A stretch of DNA of 64,000 nt from Undaria pinnatifida. Lineage: Eukaryota; Sar; Phaeophyceae; Laminariales; Alariaceae. A program made the position numbers and the translations under genes. Location of the stretch: assembly GCA_012845835.1 (NCBI GenBank), contig JABAKD010000010.1, positions 13,052,973 through 13,116,972 of the forward strand, in the 5' to 3' direction. Of the stretch, positions 54,980 through 64,000 are shown piece by piece (the first letter of the stretch is position 1; the number at the start of each line of letters is the position of its first letter). The notes beneath the pieces were generated by a model. That model was given only the letters and a program-made list of their open reading frames with translations, was not told where the DNA came from and searched no databases.

Positions 54980-55137
54980 GGGTGCAACCGCCGAGCCGAG
55001 CGGTGTTCGACCCTCGCGTGGGCCCCACCGCGCAGCAGGTGGACTCGCTGGGTCTTATCGGCGGCGAAGCGGGCATGGGGGTAGGATCCAGCAGCGGCGT
55101 GGCGGCGGACCGTGTGCTTGTTGCTGAGGCGAAGCTG
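54980..55137 (+). CDS. candidate exon, low-complexity protein
   Basis: Acceptor GATGCTGTTGCAG, donor GAAGCTG|GTGAGG. Reads (G)VQPPSRAVFDPRVGPTAQQ, VDSLGLIGGEAGMGVGSSSG and VAADRVLVAEAKL with no stop. A downstream acceptor at 55402 (TTTCAG) continues in phase with GIDSLAPHTYDAGG. Function unknown. Confidence 0.4.
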
Positions 55138-56189
55138 GTGAGGAATAAACAGATACCGGGTACCCGATGTGTCCAGAAATATAGGGACCACATAATGTTG
55201 ATGTTAATAAAAATACCAATGGTTACGTTGCCGGACATAATGGTATGTCGCGAGCGAGGGGCGAAGGGGGGTGGAGGAAGCGCGTAGTACTTGTGATGCA
55301 TGACCGTAGTCTTGAGTTAAAGGTCATAGGTCCTCACGTCCCTACCATGCCGGGGGGGAGGGGGGCCTGTGGTTGCTGCCTTGCATGGCCGTTGGCTTTC
55401 AGGGCATAGACTCCCTCGCACCTCATACCTATGATGCCGGGGGAAGGGGGGTGGGGGGTGGGGAGGTAGAGGCGAGCATCGATAAGAGCGACTGCTGCTG
55501 CTGCAGTGCTCAGCGGGGGACGCTCCGTACAGAGAAAGAAAGAGACAGCAGCCAGTGTATGCCTGTAAAGTATTAACAAGACAACACCAATACGGGGAAA
55601 CATAGATTTTAGGACCAAATGTGGTTATTAAAAAACGGGGAAGTATGTATGTTTTTTTTTTTTTTTTGTCGTTATCTCGTATGTCCTGATTGATTGCTGT
55701 GGTGCCCTGGAAATGGTATCTGGCGTGCAGGGCAAACACCCCTATGTGGAAACGAGCGAGGGTCGTCCAAGATAGAACTAGTAGCCAGGGAGGGGGACGA
55801 AAGCTGGGGAGAGATTGCACGCACCACGCTCCGCGCCAACGTAACCACCCAGCCTTCGCTTGCGCTCATGCCCCCCCGTATACCGCAAGTTGAAGTTGTT
55901 TGATATGTATATATATATATTCCGGAGTAATAATATACACCGTTCGGCTGCGACATCGAGGATTTTGATTTGTCCGTTTCGCTTTTCTCTGAGCCACACA
56001 TCGTTTGATACGCTTGTTTTTCCCTTTGGTGTTGTTGTGTTTTTTTTTTTCCGGGTTTGTTTGTCCGGTGCTCTCTTGTTTCCTTTTTTTTTCTAGATAC
56101 AGTGCAGGTCTCTCTATAGAGCCGGTTGAGCCTTGCGGGCTTCCTGCTATACGAGTAGTACTTGTGAAATCGCTTGGCACAGGTGGAAA

Positions 56190-56300
56190 TAACCAGTAGT
56201 GGCAGTACACGGAGTAGTGCCGGTTGCCGCAATAGTGCCGGTATTTCCGGCAGTCGGCAGTGTAGCGGCAACCGGCACTATCGAGGGACCACTACTAGGG
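56190..56300. repeat. AGTGCCGGTT dyad repeat, copy 3
   Basis: AGTAGTGCCGGTTGCCGCAATA and GTAGCGGCAACCGGCACTATCG lie in inverted orientation around a TTTCCGGCAGTC centre, forming an imperfect hairpin. Confidence 0.6.
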
Positions 56301-56374
56301 GGTTGGAGTCTGTTTTGCGACCACGGACTAGGTCATGGATACGACATGAGTTGCTGCCGGACGTTTGAACAGTT

Positions 56375-56480
56375 CGTACCGAACGCCAACAGTTCATCCG
56401 ACGCACCAACAGTTCACCCGAAACACCCAACAGTTTGTGCGGGACGCCAACATTTCTTCGTCCGACGCACCAACAACCTG
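56375..56480 (+). repeat. CCAACAGTTC minisatellite
   Basis: ACGCCAACAGTTCATCCGACGC and relatives (CACCAACAGTTCACCCGA, CACCCAACAGTTTGTGCGGG, ACGCCAACATTTCTTCGTCC) repeat about five times at 20-25 bp spacing. Confidence 0.65.
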
Positions 56481-56988
56481 TAACACCAACAGCAACAAGA
56501 GCAACAACCTCTACCTCTAAAAACGCCAACGACCACTACCAGCAACAACAACCGCAACGAAGACCAACGCTCGAATGGGTAAGGTGGACCGTAACCGGAC
56601 CAAGTCCGGCGGAAGGCTGTTTGTTGTCTCATGGCTGGGGGTTTTGTTAGTGGGTGAGCTTGCGCAAGTCCCACACTACCCGGAGGGATGATTTTCCGGG
56701 TGGGTGGTTATCTCCACCCCGCATCTGATCCCCATGGATCAAGTCGTGTCAACATACTCACGCATCCGTATACAACGGCAGCTTGCGCTCCTGAAATAGC
56801 AACGGTGACCGCCGGTAGGGACAGCTCGCGCTATCGCTAAGGCGGGAACCGAAGGACAACACGCCAGAAAACCAGCTGGATTGCGAATAATATAGATTTA
56901 AATTGACACACAGCGTGTGTGAACTTACGTGGAGTATGGTGAGCTCATGCTTTGTGTTACCCCATCCGACGGAGAACAAAATAAACGC

Positions 56989-57200
56989 ACAACACAACAC
57001 AACACTACACAACACTACACAACACAACACAACACAACACAACACAACACAACACAACACAACACAACACAACACAACACAACACAACACAACACAACAC
57101 AACACAACACAACACAACACAACACCGCACAGCACGACACAACACAACACAACACAGCACAACACAACACAACACAACACAACACAACACAACACAACAA
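56989..57200 (+). repeat. (AACAC)n pentanucleotide array, ~210 bp
   Basis: About 40 ACAAC/AACAC units with a few substitutions (CTACAC, CCGCAC, AGCACG). The 5-bp period makes all three frames repeat every 15 bases, so long Asn-Thr-Gln-His and Cys-Val-Leu frames arise without being genes. Confidence 0.95.
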
Positions 57201-57639
57201 CGACAACTACTGCTACGAGCTGGTTCCAGCGACCCATACAATTTTCCAAGGTAATATCGTCAATCAACTTCAGGTTCCCACGGTTGGCACAAAAGTTGGA
57301 ACCATATGTTTGCTACCGATTACTAGGACTGTCTATGAAGCGAGCTCACTCGTGTTATAGTCCCCGAAATCCTCGACGAGATACCAGCGAGGAGCGGAAA
57401 AAGTCAAGACCATCCCACCCACCCTACACTGGGTATTCTTTCAACAGTTGTGTTCATTTCCCTTAGGAAATACTGCTGCGCTGAGGGCACTTCGACCGAA
57501 GGCACCCTCAGCGCGGGTGGTGTATCCACAGGTGAGGACCTTCTGCGGGAGCAGGAGGCCTCATCCAATCCAATACTGAAATGAAATGATCGGTAACAGA
57601 GTTAAAGAATACCGCAGTTATGTTCTGTAGGGTTTGTGG

Positions 57640-57980
57640 ATTCCGGGTAAGGGTGTGGGAGTCTTACAGAACTTCCAGAAGTTTCGGGTACGGGTATGAA
57701 AGTGTTACAGAACTTCCAAAAGTTCCGTGTATTGTGGCACAGGCGTACAGAACTCACAGAAGTTCCGGGGGGGTACGAAAAGGTGCTGTACCCGTACCCC
57801 GGGTATTGTGGCACGGCGTGTACAAAACTCACAGAAATTCCGGGTGCGGATATGAAAATCTTACAGAACTTCCAGAAGTTCCGGGTATTGTGGCACGGGC
57901 GTACAAAACTTACAGAAGTTCCAGGTACGGGTATGAATGTCCTACATAACTTACAGAAGTTCCGGGTACGGGTAATACCC
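57640..57980 (+). repeat. tandem array of ACTTCCAGAAGTTCCGGGT motif, array 1
   Basis: Seven copies of an imperfect dyad (ACTTC-CA-GAAGT or ACTTACAGAAGT) followed by TTCCGGGTACGGGTATGAA occur at about 57665, 57712, 57752, 57822, 57870, 57908 and 57950, spaced about 38-70 bp. Frames through it are not coding. Confidence 0.8.
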
Positions 57981-58790
57981 GGGTAAATGCACACCCCCTC
58001 GGGGGGGAGTTCGATTTGAAGTGGAGGATTTAATCCAACTTGCTTGGATGGCATGTTCTCACCGGGCCAATGTCCCCGAGGCAATCTGTCGTAGCTTTAA
58101 GGGGATTATGAATTATCGACAAAACCATCACCGAGAGAGGCGATAAATCGTGAACCTCGATGATTGGCGACGGGGCAGCAGCCGCGCTCACGGCTTTACT
58201 GCACTGTAACAGATCATACCGTACCATAGCGTACCCGGCTGTGGCGCTTTAAATTAGATAAAAGGCGGTCGCGATAAAAGCCAAGTGCCGTAACAAAGAA
58301 GCGAAACTACCGAAACCACAGAGGATAGTGCAAGACGTCGATGGTAGCTGCATCGCCGTCACGGCAGATCTATGTATTATTGTTCCGATCGGAGATCACA
58401 TTGACAATACGCAACACGTCGTTTCCCGATAGGAGCTAAATTTTTCGTATGATATGTTTCCGCCAAATCGAATCGTTCGAATTCGATTCATAAACAATGA
58501 ATATTTTTCGATTCAAAAGTGTCCTTCGTTAATATAATACGTGCCCACGGGTTAAAAACGAAAGAAACAAGAACAGGACCTACAGCAGCAGTAGTAGTAG
58601 TAGTAGTAGGTGCTACTATTAGTATCATCACTATCATCATATGCGATAGGTACTGCTACATACAGCTGTACTTTTTCGGTGTTCGATTGGTGTCACTGAC
58701 AAGATATGACATCATAATAAAATGCATACGTAGTACACACTTTGGGTTGTTAAACCTGAATGAATGCATGTAATGTGGGCTCCCCGGGTA
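57981..58790. other. no gene recognised between the arrays
   Basis: Contains a GTA run at 58587-58608 and a near-palindromic CGATTCGAATCG-like stretch (58466-58500). No protein-like frame. Confidence 0.4.
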
Positions 58791-58794
58791 TTGT

Positions 58795-59175
58795 AACAAA
58801 GGTATACCCGTACCCCGGGTATTGTGCTGATCTTACAGAAGTCCCAGAAGTTCCGGGTTAGGGTATGGGGGTCTTACAGAACTTACAGAAGTTCCGGGTA
58901 CGGTACGGAAGTGTTAAAGAACTCACAGAAGTTCCGGGTATTGTGGCACGGGCGTACAGAACTCACATTTTACTAAGTTATAAAAATGATATACCCGTAC
59001 CCCGGGTATTTGTGGCACTGGCGTACAGAACTTCCAGAAGTTCCGGGTACGGGTATGCCTATGGTACAGAACTTCCAGAAGTTCCGGGTACGGGTATGAA
59101 TGTCCTACAGAACTCACAGAAGTTCTTTGTAGGGTAAAACTCGAGGGGTAAATACCCCGGGTATGGTTTGTGCGT
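58795..59175 (+). repeat. tandem array of ACTTCCAGAAGTTCCGGGT motif, array 2
   Basis: Same motif and orientation as 57640-57980, at about 58830, 58880, 58922, 59028, 59070 and 59115, with the intervening ATACCCGTACCCCGGGTATT phrase. About 0.8 kb of unrelated sequence separates the arrays. Confidence 0.8.
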
Positions 59176-59921
59176 ACCCTACAGAACACGACCTTGCAAT
59201 TTTCCGTCTTCGGGCTTTACAACGATAGATACCTGAAAATCACGACACTAAACGTATTCACGTGGCGGCATCGACGAGGAGATCATATCGGTGAAGCGAG
59301 TTTTGGCGTGGGAGCTGTGGTTCGCAGGATGTGGGAAATGCTCATATCACTTGGACAGGCGTTGTTGCATGGGGATATTCGCGGTGTATAGTACAATCCA
59401 TACCTGGTACCAGGCATACTACTATAGTCTTTCTTCACGCCATAAATCGATCAGGACGTCGGATAACTCGACGCTATGATAGTCCAAGGAGAAGGACGTC
59501 TGCAAAATGCCTGTTTGTTTTGTTCTGCGAGCTGTAAAAGGCCGCAATAAAAAATGCCAACGAAAGTGCTATAACAATATGTTGAGCTCTTGGAAACCAT
59601 CCAGGGGAACAAAATCGTTTCACGGGAATCAAGAAAGCGCGCTGTTTTTTTTGTTTTTTTTTTCTTGTATGTGGAGGATGACGCTTGTCAGAGTTATCTG
59701 TCATGACAAGAAAAGAAAAAAAGTAGATGATGACCTTTTTTGTTTAAAAAAAAAAACTCATGACATCATTCGGTGACAACGTTGCGAAAGCATTACCAAG
59801 AAAATGATAAAAAAAGCTATCTACGGCGCAATGCCGACAAAATAATCGGAAAAGACCCACGCATTCGCTTGTGTTGTCTTCTTGCTATGATGGACAACCC
59901 TGCCCAATTTTCGTTCTCCAG

Positions 59922-60027
59922 TTCCTAAAAAACCAGCGCGCTTTCTTGCGGAGATCGATTTGACTGGATGTCGCTCGAAGCAGCTCGTAACAGCGACAAA
60001 ACATGCGAGCCGCCCCTCTACAGTGCG
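59922..60027 (+). CDS. WD40 gene, upstream exon
   Basis: Acceptor TTTTCGTTCTCCAG; the frame reads PKKPARFLAEIDLTGCRSKQ then LVTATKHASRPSTV without stop; donor GTGCG|GTAGGT in phase 2. The composition is protein-like and the borders are strong. The acceptor at 60149 (TGTCTGTTTCAG) is in a matching phase, but its frame looks less convincing. Confidence 0.6.
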
Positions 60028-60897
60028 GTAGGTGTCGCAGTTTTTGGGGCGAACGGTTTCTGACCTTCTGATCATGTTTCGGTTGAGATGCTCAGGTAGG
60101 GAAACTATCAGATATCGTGATGAAGCTTACGAACATGTCTGTTTCAGGGCTATGGTGGCGCATCGAAATCTTGGTGGTCGGGTTGCGCGAGAACGAATGT
60201 CTTCGAGATCGTCGTGCTTCGGGCGAGATTTTTTGTGCTTATCTCCGGAGCTCAGAAATTTCTTAGAATCTGCTACACCTCTAGCGTGGGATGACTCGCA
60301 CACAAAAACTTCCCCCTACCCCTCCCTCCCCCTTCCCCTTCCCCCCCCCCCACCCCCAGTCGGGACACACCGCCGCAGTATACGTGGCGAAGTTCTCCCC
60401 TCGCGATAGCCTAGTAGCGTCAGCCGGATTCGATCGCACCCTTCGATTATGGGAAGGTGCTTACCCGTACAGCCAGGTAGCGTGTCTGGAGGGGCATCGT
60501 CAGCTCATCAGCGACCTGTGCTGGGCCCCTGATGGGAGGTCGCTTATCAGCGCTTCGTTCGACCAGGTGGGGGGAGGAGGGGGGAGGGGGGGGGAGGAGG
60601 GAGGGAGAGACTTGGGTGGAGGGGGAGGGCGAGGGGGTGGTGGGCGGAGGGGAGGGGGGGGGGAGGACGCGCCTTGCGCTTGGCGGTGATTGTCTTGTCT
60701 CGCCGCTCCTCTCCCATCTTGACAGTACGCATCTTACCGGGGCACAGCATTGTGACCCCCCCCTTGTTGGCACAAACGCGCTACATTGAATTGCCGACGT
60801 AACAACCAGAAGAAACGGAGAGGGCGTCGGTCGCGAAGATTTAGCTGGGGTGCGCGTGCCCGGACCGGGGCTCGTATTAAAGAAAAATCGCGTTACC

Positions 60898-60968
<71 letters not shown>

Positions 60969-62919
60969 TGCTCCTGCCGCTCCTACTCCTGCGTTGGTGT
61001 TTTGTGTACTTAGTATATATTTAACGTCCGGTGAACAGGCCACAATGAGCGTCATGCTCACCGCGCCTCAAAATATATGCGGAGTATATATAATACCCGT
61101 CGTGTTGACATTTTGACTCGGCCGCCTCCATATGCCGCTGCTGCTGCTGCTGCTGCCGGCGCCGCCGCTGCTGCTTCTACTGCTGCTGCTGCTGCCCCCT
61201 GCCTGCCCTCTCTGTCCCGAAGACCGTCGCGAAATGGGACACCGAAACAGGGCAGAGAGTCGGGAGCATGCTCGGGCTGGAAGGACTTATTCAGTGCGTA
61301 CAGGTCGCGGCAGAAGGGGGGGTTGATGGCATCGAAGGCGTTATCGGGGTCGGAGCCGGCGTCGCCGGAGGCGGGGGTGGGGGCGGGGTTGGGGGTGGGG
61401 GGATGGGAGGGGGGGGGTGGGGGGGGAAGGGTGGCGTATGCGGGCTCTACCAGCAAGCGTATTTATACGGTGGATACGAGGGACTCAATGTCGGTGGTGG
61501 CTAACTGGAATTGCGGGTCGTTCGTTAACTCTCTGCACGTGTACTCCGACGGGAGTAAGGTGAGCTAGGCGGAGGGGGGAGGGTAGAGGTATGGAAGGCC
61601 GGGGGGTGGGGGGGGGGGTACTCTGACGAGAGTAAAGTGAGCTAGGCGCGGGGGGGAGGGTAGAGGTATGGAAGGCCAGGGGGGGGGGGGAGGATACTCT
61701 GACGGAAGTAAGGTGAGCTGGGCGCCGAGGGGGGGTAGAAGAGGTATAGAAGGCGGGAGTGGGCGGGGGGGGGGGGGGTTGAGGTGTGGGAGGAGGGGGA
61801 AAGGGGACGGGGGAGCGTGGGGTCGCTATGGTTATGGTTTGTATGATTTGTTACATCAACCGTGGATTCAACCCTCAAGGAATTTAACCTCTCTGCTGCC
61901 CCCTTCCCCTCCCATATACCGTAACTCTCACACACACCCCTCCTCCTCATCTATCCTCTCTGGCCGTGCCTGTGCTCTCCGGGCACAACGATAACCTTTT
62001 TGCGGCTGCGTAAGTTGTCCCACTAATCCTCCCCTCCCCCCCTCCTTCCTTACCTCCGTGATATACTAGCAAAATTTTGTTTTTTGTCCCGAAAAAGACG
62101 GGTGCAGCGCATAAGAGCTTTACTGAACTGGGCAACTGTGTCGTGTTACTCGACAATCGACCGATGACGGCAGGTTGTGTCAGAGGACGCGAAAGGGAAG
62201 ATTGTGACTGCCTCCTCCCCGCCCCCTTAGCCCTCAACTGCCCCCCCCCCCCCCGCATGATACGATCATTACGCACTTCTCCTGTTGTGCCCTCTGACCC
62301 CATGCCTGTGCGCTCCGGGCATAACCTTGCTCTTAGCTGGACTTTAACGCCGTGTCGTATTGCGCGACAATCGATCGATCGTTGGTGGCAGGATATCTCA
62401 GCAGACGCGAGCAGATAGATTATTACTGCCCCCCCTCCTCCCTCCCTCCCTCCCTCTCTCCCTTCCTTGACCCCAAATTTCCCCCCTCCCCCGCCTCCTC
62501 GTCCATATCCTCTCTGGCCGTGCCTGTGCGCTCCGGACCGAACTTCAACCCCATTTTTAGCTCTGCTTCCTACGTTTTGAGGACAAACTGCTGGGGGGCA
62601 GGTTTAGGTACCGGGTAGCTTTTTTGTTTCGCTGCATCAACCCACCCACCCACCCACCCTACCCTACCCTACCCTCGTGTTTGGTGACAAGTTACTTGAA
62701 TTTAGAATGGGATATTGGTTGCTGTGCTCAAAACAAAAATGGGGGTTAACTGGATTTGGACTGGACCATTGTCCCGTGTCGCTCGACTTTCGATCGGATC
62801 GATGGCGGCAGGTTGTCTCGGCGGACGCGAGCGGGAAGATTTTGACGTGGGATGCGAGAACGGGAGGCATCGTGGACTCTTACAGCCTCGAAGACCCCAT
62901 CCACATCTCGCACATACAA
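59922..62919 (+). CDS. WD40-repeat protein, partial (at least five exons)
   Basis: Proposed exons: 59922-60027, 60360-60566, 61223 to about 61321, about 61410-61559, 62812-62919. The first reads PKKPARFLAEIDLTGCRSKQ. The next three give GHTAAVYVAKFSPRDSLVAS with FDRTLRLWE (WD unit 1), GHRQLISDLCWAPDGRSLIS with SFDQ|TVAKWDTETGQ (unit 2) and VAYAGSTSKRIYTVDTRDS (unit 3). The last gives VVSADASGKILTWDARTGGI (unit 4) and enters a fifth unit. WD40 units form a beta-propeller scaffold for protein assembly; the specific family and partners are not recognised. Start codon and 3' end are not located, so more exons lie to either side. The link from the first exon to 60360 needs an extra exon or an alternative donor. 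Confidence 0.72.
60360..60566 (+). CDS. WD40 gene, exon with WD units 1-2
   Basis: Acceptor after a C-rich tract (CCCCCACCCCCAG), donor GACCAG|GTGGGG; 69 codons, phase 0 at both ends. Encodes GHTAAVYVAKFSPRDSLVAS, AGFDRTLRLWEGAYPYSQVA and CLEGHRQLISDLCWAPDGRS with LISASFDQ: two GH...W-type WD40 units. Confidence 0.88.
60567..61222 (+). other. WD40 gene intron with G tracts and (CTG)n
   Basis: Begins with G-rich sequence (60567-60670: many GGGG and GGAGG blocks). It contains a CTG/TTG run at 60901-60972 and a second CTG run at 61136-61195 just before the acceptor. Confidence 0.7.
61223..61321 (+). CDS. WD40 gene, exon completing WD unit 2
   Basis: Acceptor CTGTCCCGAAG. Reads TVAKWDTETGQRVGSMLGLE then GLIQCVQVAAEGG. 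Joined to the previous exon it gives the canonical SFDQ-TVAKWD strand. The 3' border lies in a G run; a donor GTTGAT at 61322 keeps phase with an acceptor at 61409. A donor at 61294 with acceptor 61429 is also in phase. Confidence 0.75.
61410..61559 (+). CDS. WD40 gene, exon with WD unit 3
   Basis: After a Gly-coding G run it reads VAYAGSTSKRIYTVDTRDSM, SVVANWNCGSFVNSLHVYSD and GSK, then donor AAG|GTGAGC. The next real exon (62812) continues with VVSADASGK in phase 0. Confidence 0.8.
61540..61735 (+). repeat. triplicated exon end/donor region in the WD40 intron
   Basis: The string around the real donor (ACTCCGACGGGAGTAAGGTGAGCTAGGCG) recurs at about 61619-61648 (ACTCTGACGAGAGTAAAGTGAGC) and 61690-61725 (ACTCTGACGGAAGTAAGGTGAGC). 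Each is followed by GTAGAGGTAT.GAAGGC and a G run. The first and third keep a full AAG|GTGAGC donor. Confidence 0.85.
61935..62845 (+). repeat. three-fold duplication including the acceptor/exon of WD unit 4
   Basis: The unit GGCCGTGCCTGTGC..CTCCGGGC starts at about 61960, 62300 and 62515. Its right part (CGACAATCGA..CAGGTTGTGTCAG, GACGCGA) ends at about 62210, 62430 and 62845. Copy 1 keeps a CAG acceptor and an open VVSEDAKGKIVT reading. Copy 2 reads DISADASR then a stop. Copy 3 is the exon used. Confidence 0.8.
62812..62919 (+). CDS. WD40 gene, exon with WD unit 4
   Basis: Acceptor GGATCGATGGCGGCAG, donor ATACAA|GTGAGT; 36 codons: VVSADASGKILTWDARTGGI then VDSYSLEDPIHISHIQ. The intron that follows starts with a long C run (62942-62980). 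Confidence 0.85.
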
Positions 62920-63419
62920 GTGAGTCAGTCACACAGCTGGATGCCCCCCCCCCCCTCCCCCCCCCCCCCCCCCCCCCCCCCCGCCTTCCCCCGACTGTGT
63001 CATGCCTCCTTAAGAGCGACAACCAAACCAATTGAGGTTAGTGTGAATTAATCCGAGTCTCAACTCTGGTGTAGATCTGCCCCCCCCCTTGTTTCAATGG
63101 GGAAGAATCTTGTTTTCTTTAGTTAGACTCTGTATACTGCAGTAAGTCTGATTTTGTACGGTGCAGTTATGAAGGAGTTCCATTTTTTTTTTTTTTTCGG
63201 GGGGGGGGGGAGGCGACAAACTATGTGGGAATTTGTGTGTGAGATGAAATGGGATGATTTTTGCCTTAACTCCAATAGACCTGTACATACTTTTTGAACT
63301 CAAAATAATATTTTTGGGGGATGAAAAGTTGTTGATTAAAAGTCTCACCTGTTGGGCTACTCCATCCACGGGACGGTACTGGGAGTTCAAGAACCCTTGG
63401 AGCGTTTTCCACACGTACG

Positions 63420-63570
63420 ACTAATCACCGATCCCCACTTGACGATCTAGATCTTTCAAGGAAGATCTATCTTGCATGGTCTATAGCTCATGTTTTCGGG
63501 GTGGGAGCAGTACGATCTGCATGATCTACGTATCATTTTTTTTCTCTTCCAGGTTTGGATATATGTGCTC
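63420..63570 (+). repeat. interspersed repeat shared with 51375-51510
   Basis: TCACCGATCCCCACTTGACG, GATCTAGATCTTTCAAGGAAG, AGCTCATGTTTTCGGGGTGG, GCAGTACGATCTGCATGATC and CCAGGTTTGGAT match the earlier copy in order and orientation. Confidence 0.65.
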
Positions 63571-63634
63571 TTTCTGTGCAGATCCTGCAAGTAGCTCTTA
63601 ACAGCATGTATAGGATGTATTACTATTATTAGTG

Positions 63635-64000
63635 TAGATGACCTAGAGCGTGGTGTGCTCGAGGTGAGAGCCTTTTTCTCAGCTTCGGAAGGAAAGTCGC
63701 GGTCATGCCGGGAAAAATTCGAAACCGCGCACGTGATGCTATCGCTGGAAGTCCAGCCTGTTGGGCTGCTTGAGTCACACTAGATGATCTAGAGCGTGGT
63801 GTGTTCGAGGTATGAGCCTTTTTTTTTTTCAACTCAGAAAAGAAGAGTCGGTCATGCCGGGAAATTGAGCCCGCGCACGTCATGCTATCGTTGGAAGTCC
63901 AGCCTGTTGGGCTGCTTGAGTCACACTAGATGATCTAGAGCGTGGTGTGTTCGAGGTATGAGCCTTTTTTTTTTTCAACTCAGAAAAGAAAAGTCGATCA
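63635..64000. repeat. tandem repeat, ~147-bp unit, 2.5 copies to window edge
   Basis: Units start at about 63635, 63781 and 63928 with TAGATGA(C/T)CTAGAGCGTGGTG. They contain CGGTCATGCCGGGAAA, CCGCGCACGT(G/C)ATGCTATCG and CCAGCCTGTTGGGCTGCTTG. On the minus strand the first unit has a B-box-like GGTTTCGAATT and a possible A-box region, so a tRNA-derived origin is possible but weak. The array continues beyond the window. Confidence 0.8.

Noticed and set aside
56903-57466. Asn-Thr-Gln-His repeat protein, and the reverse Cys-Val-Leu frame
   Set aside because: Both are products of the AACAC array; no start context, domain or splice support.
60721-60790. WD40 exon beginning after CTTGACAG (TVRIL-like reading)
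   Set aside because: The attractive reading requires ignoring the AG border; in the correct phase it stops quickly. The exon at 61223 (TVAKWDTETGQ) fits phase and motif better.

Overview
This is a eukaryotic nuclear window, repeat-rich and intron-rich. The genes I can reconstruct are split into short exons with GT/AG borders, separated by introns of 0.1-2.4 kb. The rest is transposon debris, tRNA-derived SINE-like repeats, fold-back sequences, poly-C tracts and microsatellites. A stramenopile, most likely a brown alga, fits best (LINE C-terminus, Copia style, long introns, roughly balanced base composition). That is an inference; no marker gene proves it.

Layout. 1-28.7 kb holds no convincing host gene. 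It is a mosaic of a composite poly-C repeat (3.2-4.85, 6.7-8.0, 18.3-19.3, 22.9-23.9, 28.1-28.7 kb), its upstream partner repeat (1.7-3.2, 16.7-17.35, 21.6-22.9 kb), two tRNA-headed SINE-like families (SINE-A around 5.8, 8.5, 11.6-12.7, 13.9-14.7 and 23.9-24.3 kb; SINE-B at 8.6 and 48.4 kb), a 238-bp MITE, tandem repeats and a LINE 3' fragment at 25.5-26.2 kb. 28.7-36.7 kb holds the best gene: a seven-exon aprataxin-like gene (HIT domain plus C-terminal zinc finger), encoding about 497 residues with every splice phase consistent. Several of its exons are visible only by reading splice sites. 38.8-43.5 kb holds an inverted poly-C element and a decayed Copia retrotransposon that is interrupted by an 876-bp element with TTAA target duplication. 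43.9-45.5 kb holds a candidate two-zinc-finger gene with an acidic tail and two in-frame TAG codons. 46.8-56.5 kb has scattered candidate exons of an unidentified coiled-coil or low-complexity gene between more repeats. 56.9-59.2 kb is satellite: an AACAC array and two arrays of a dyad-symmetric motif. 59.9-62.9 kb holds part of a WD40-repeat gene with extremely G-rich introns; one intron carries tandem copies of its own splice-site regions. The right edge is a tandem repeat of about 147 bp.

How the genes relate. I see no operon-like or pathway link between them. The aprataxin-like protein would act in nuclear DNA single-strand-break repair, and the WD40 and zinc-finger proteins have no assignable pathway. 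The repeats show nesting (TTAA element in Copia, SINE-A in SINE-A, poly-C element beside the aprataxin promoter), and this supplies most of the window's interest. No rRNA, functional tRNA, CRISPR array or virus-like block was recognised.
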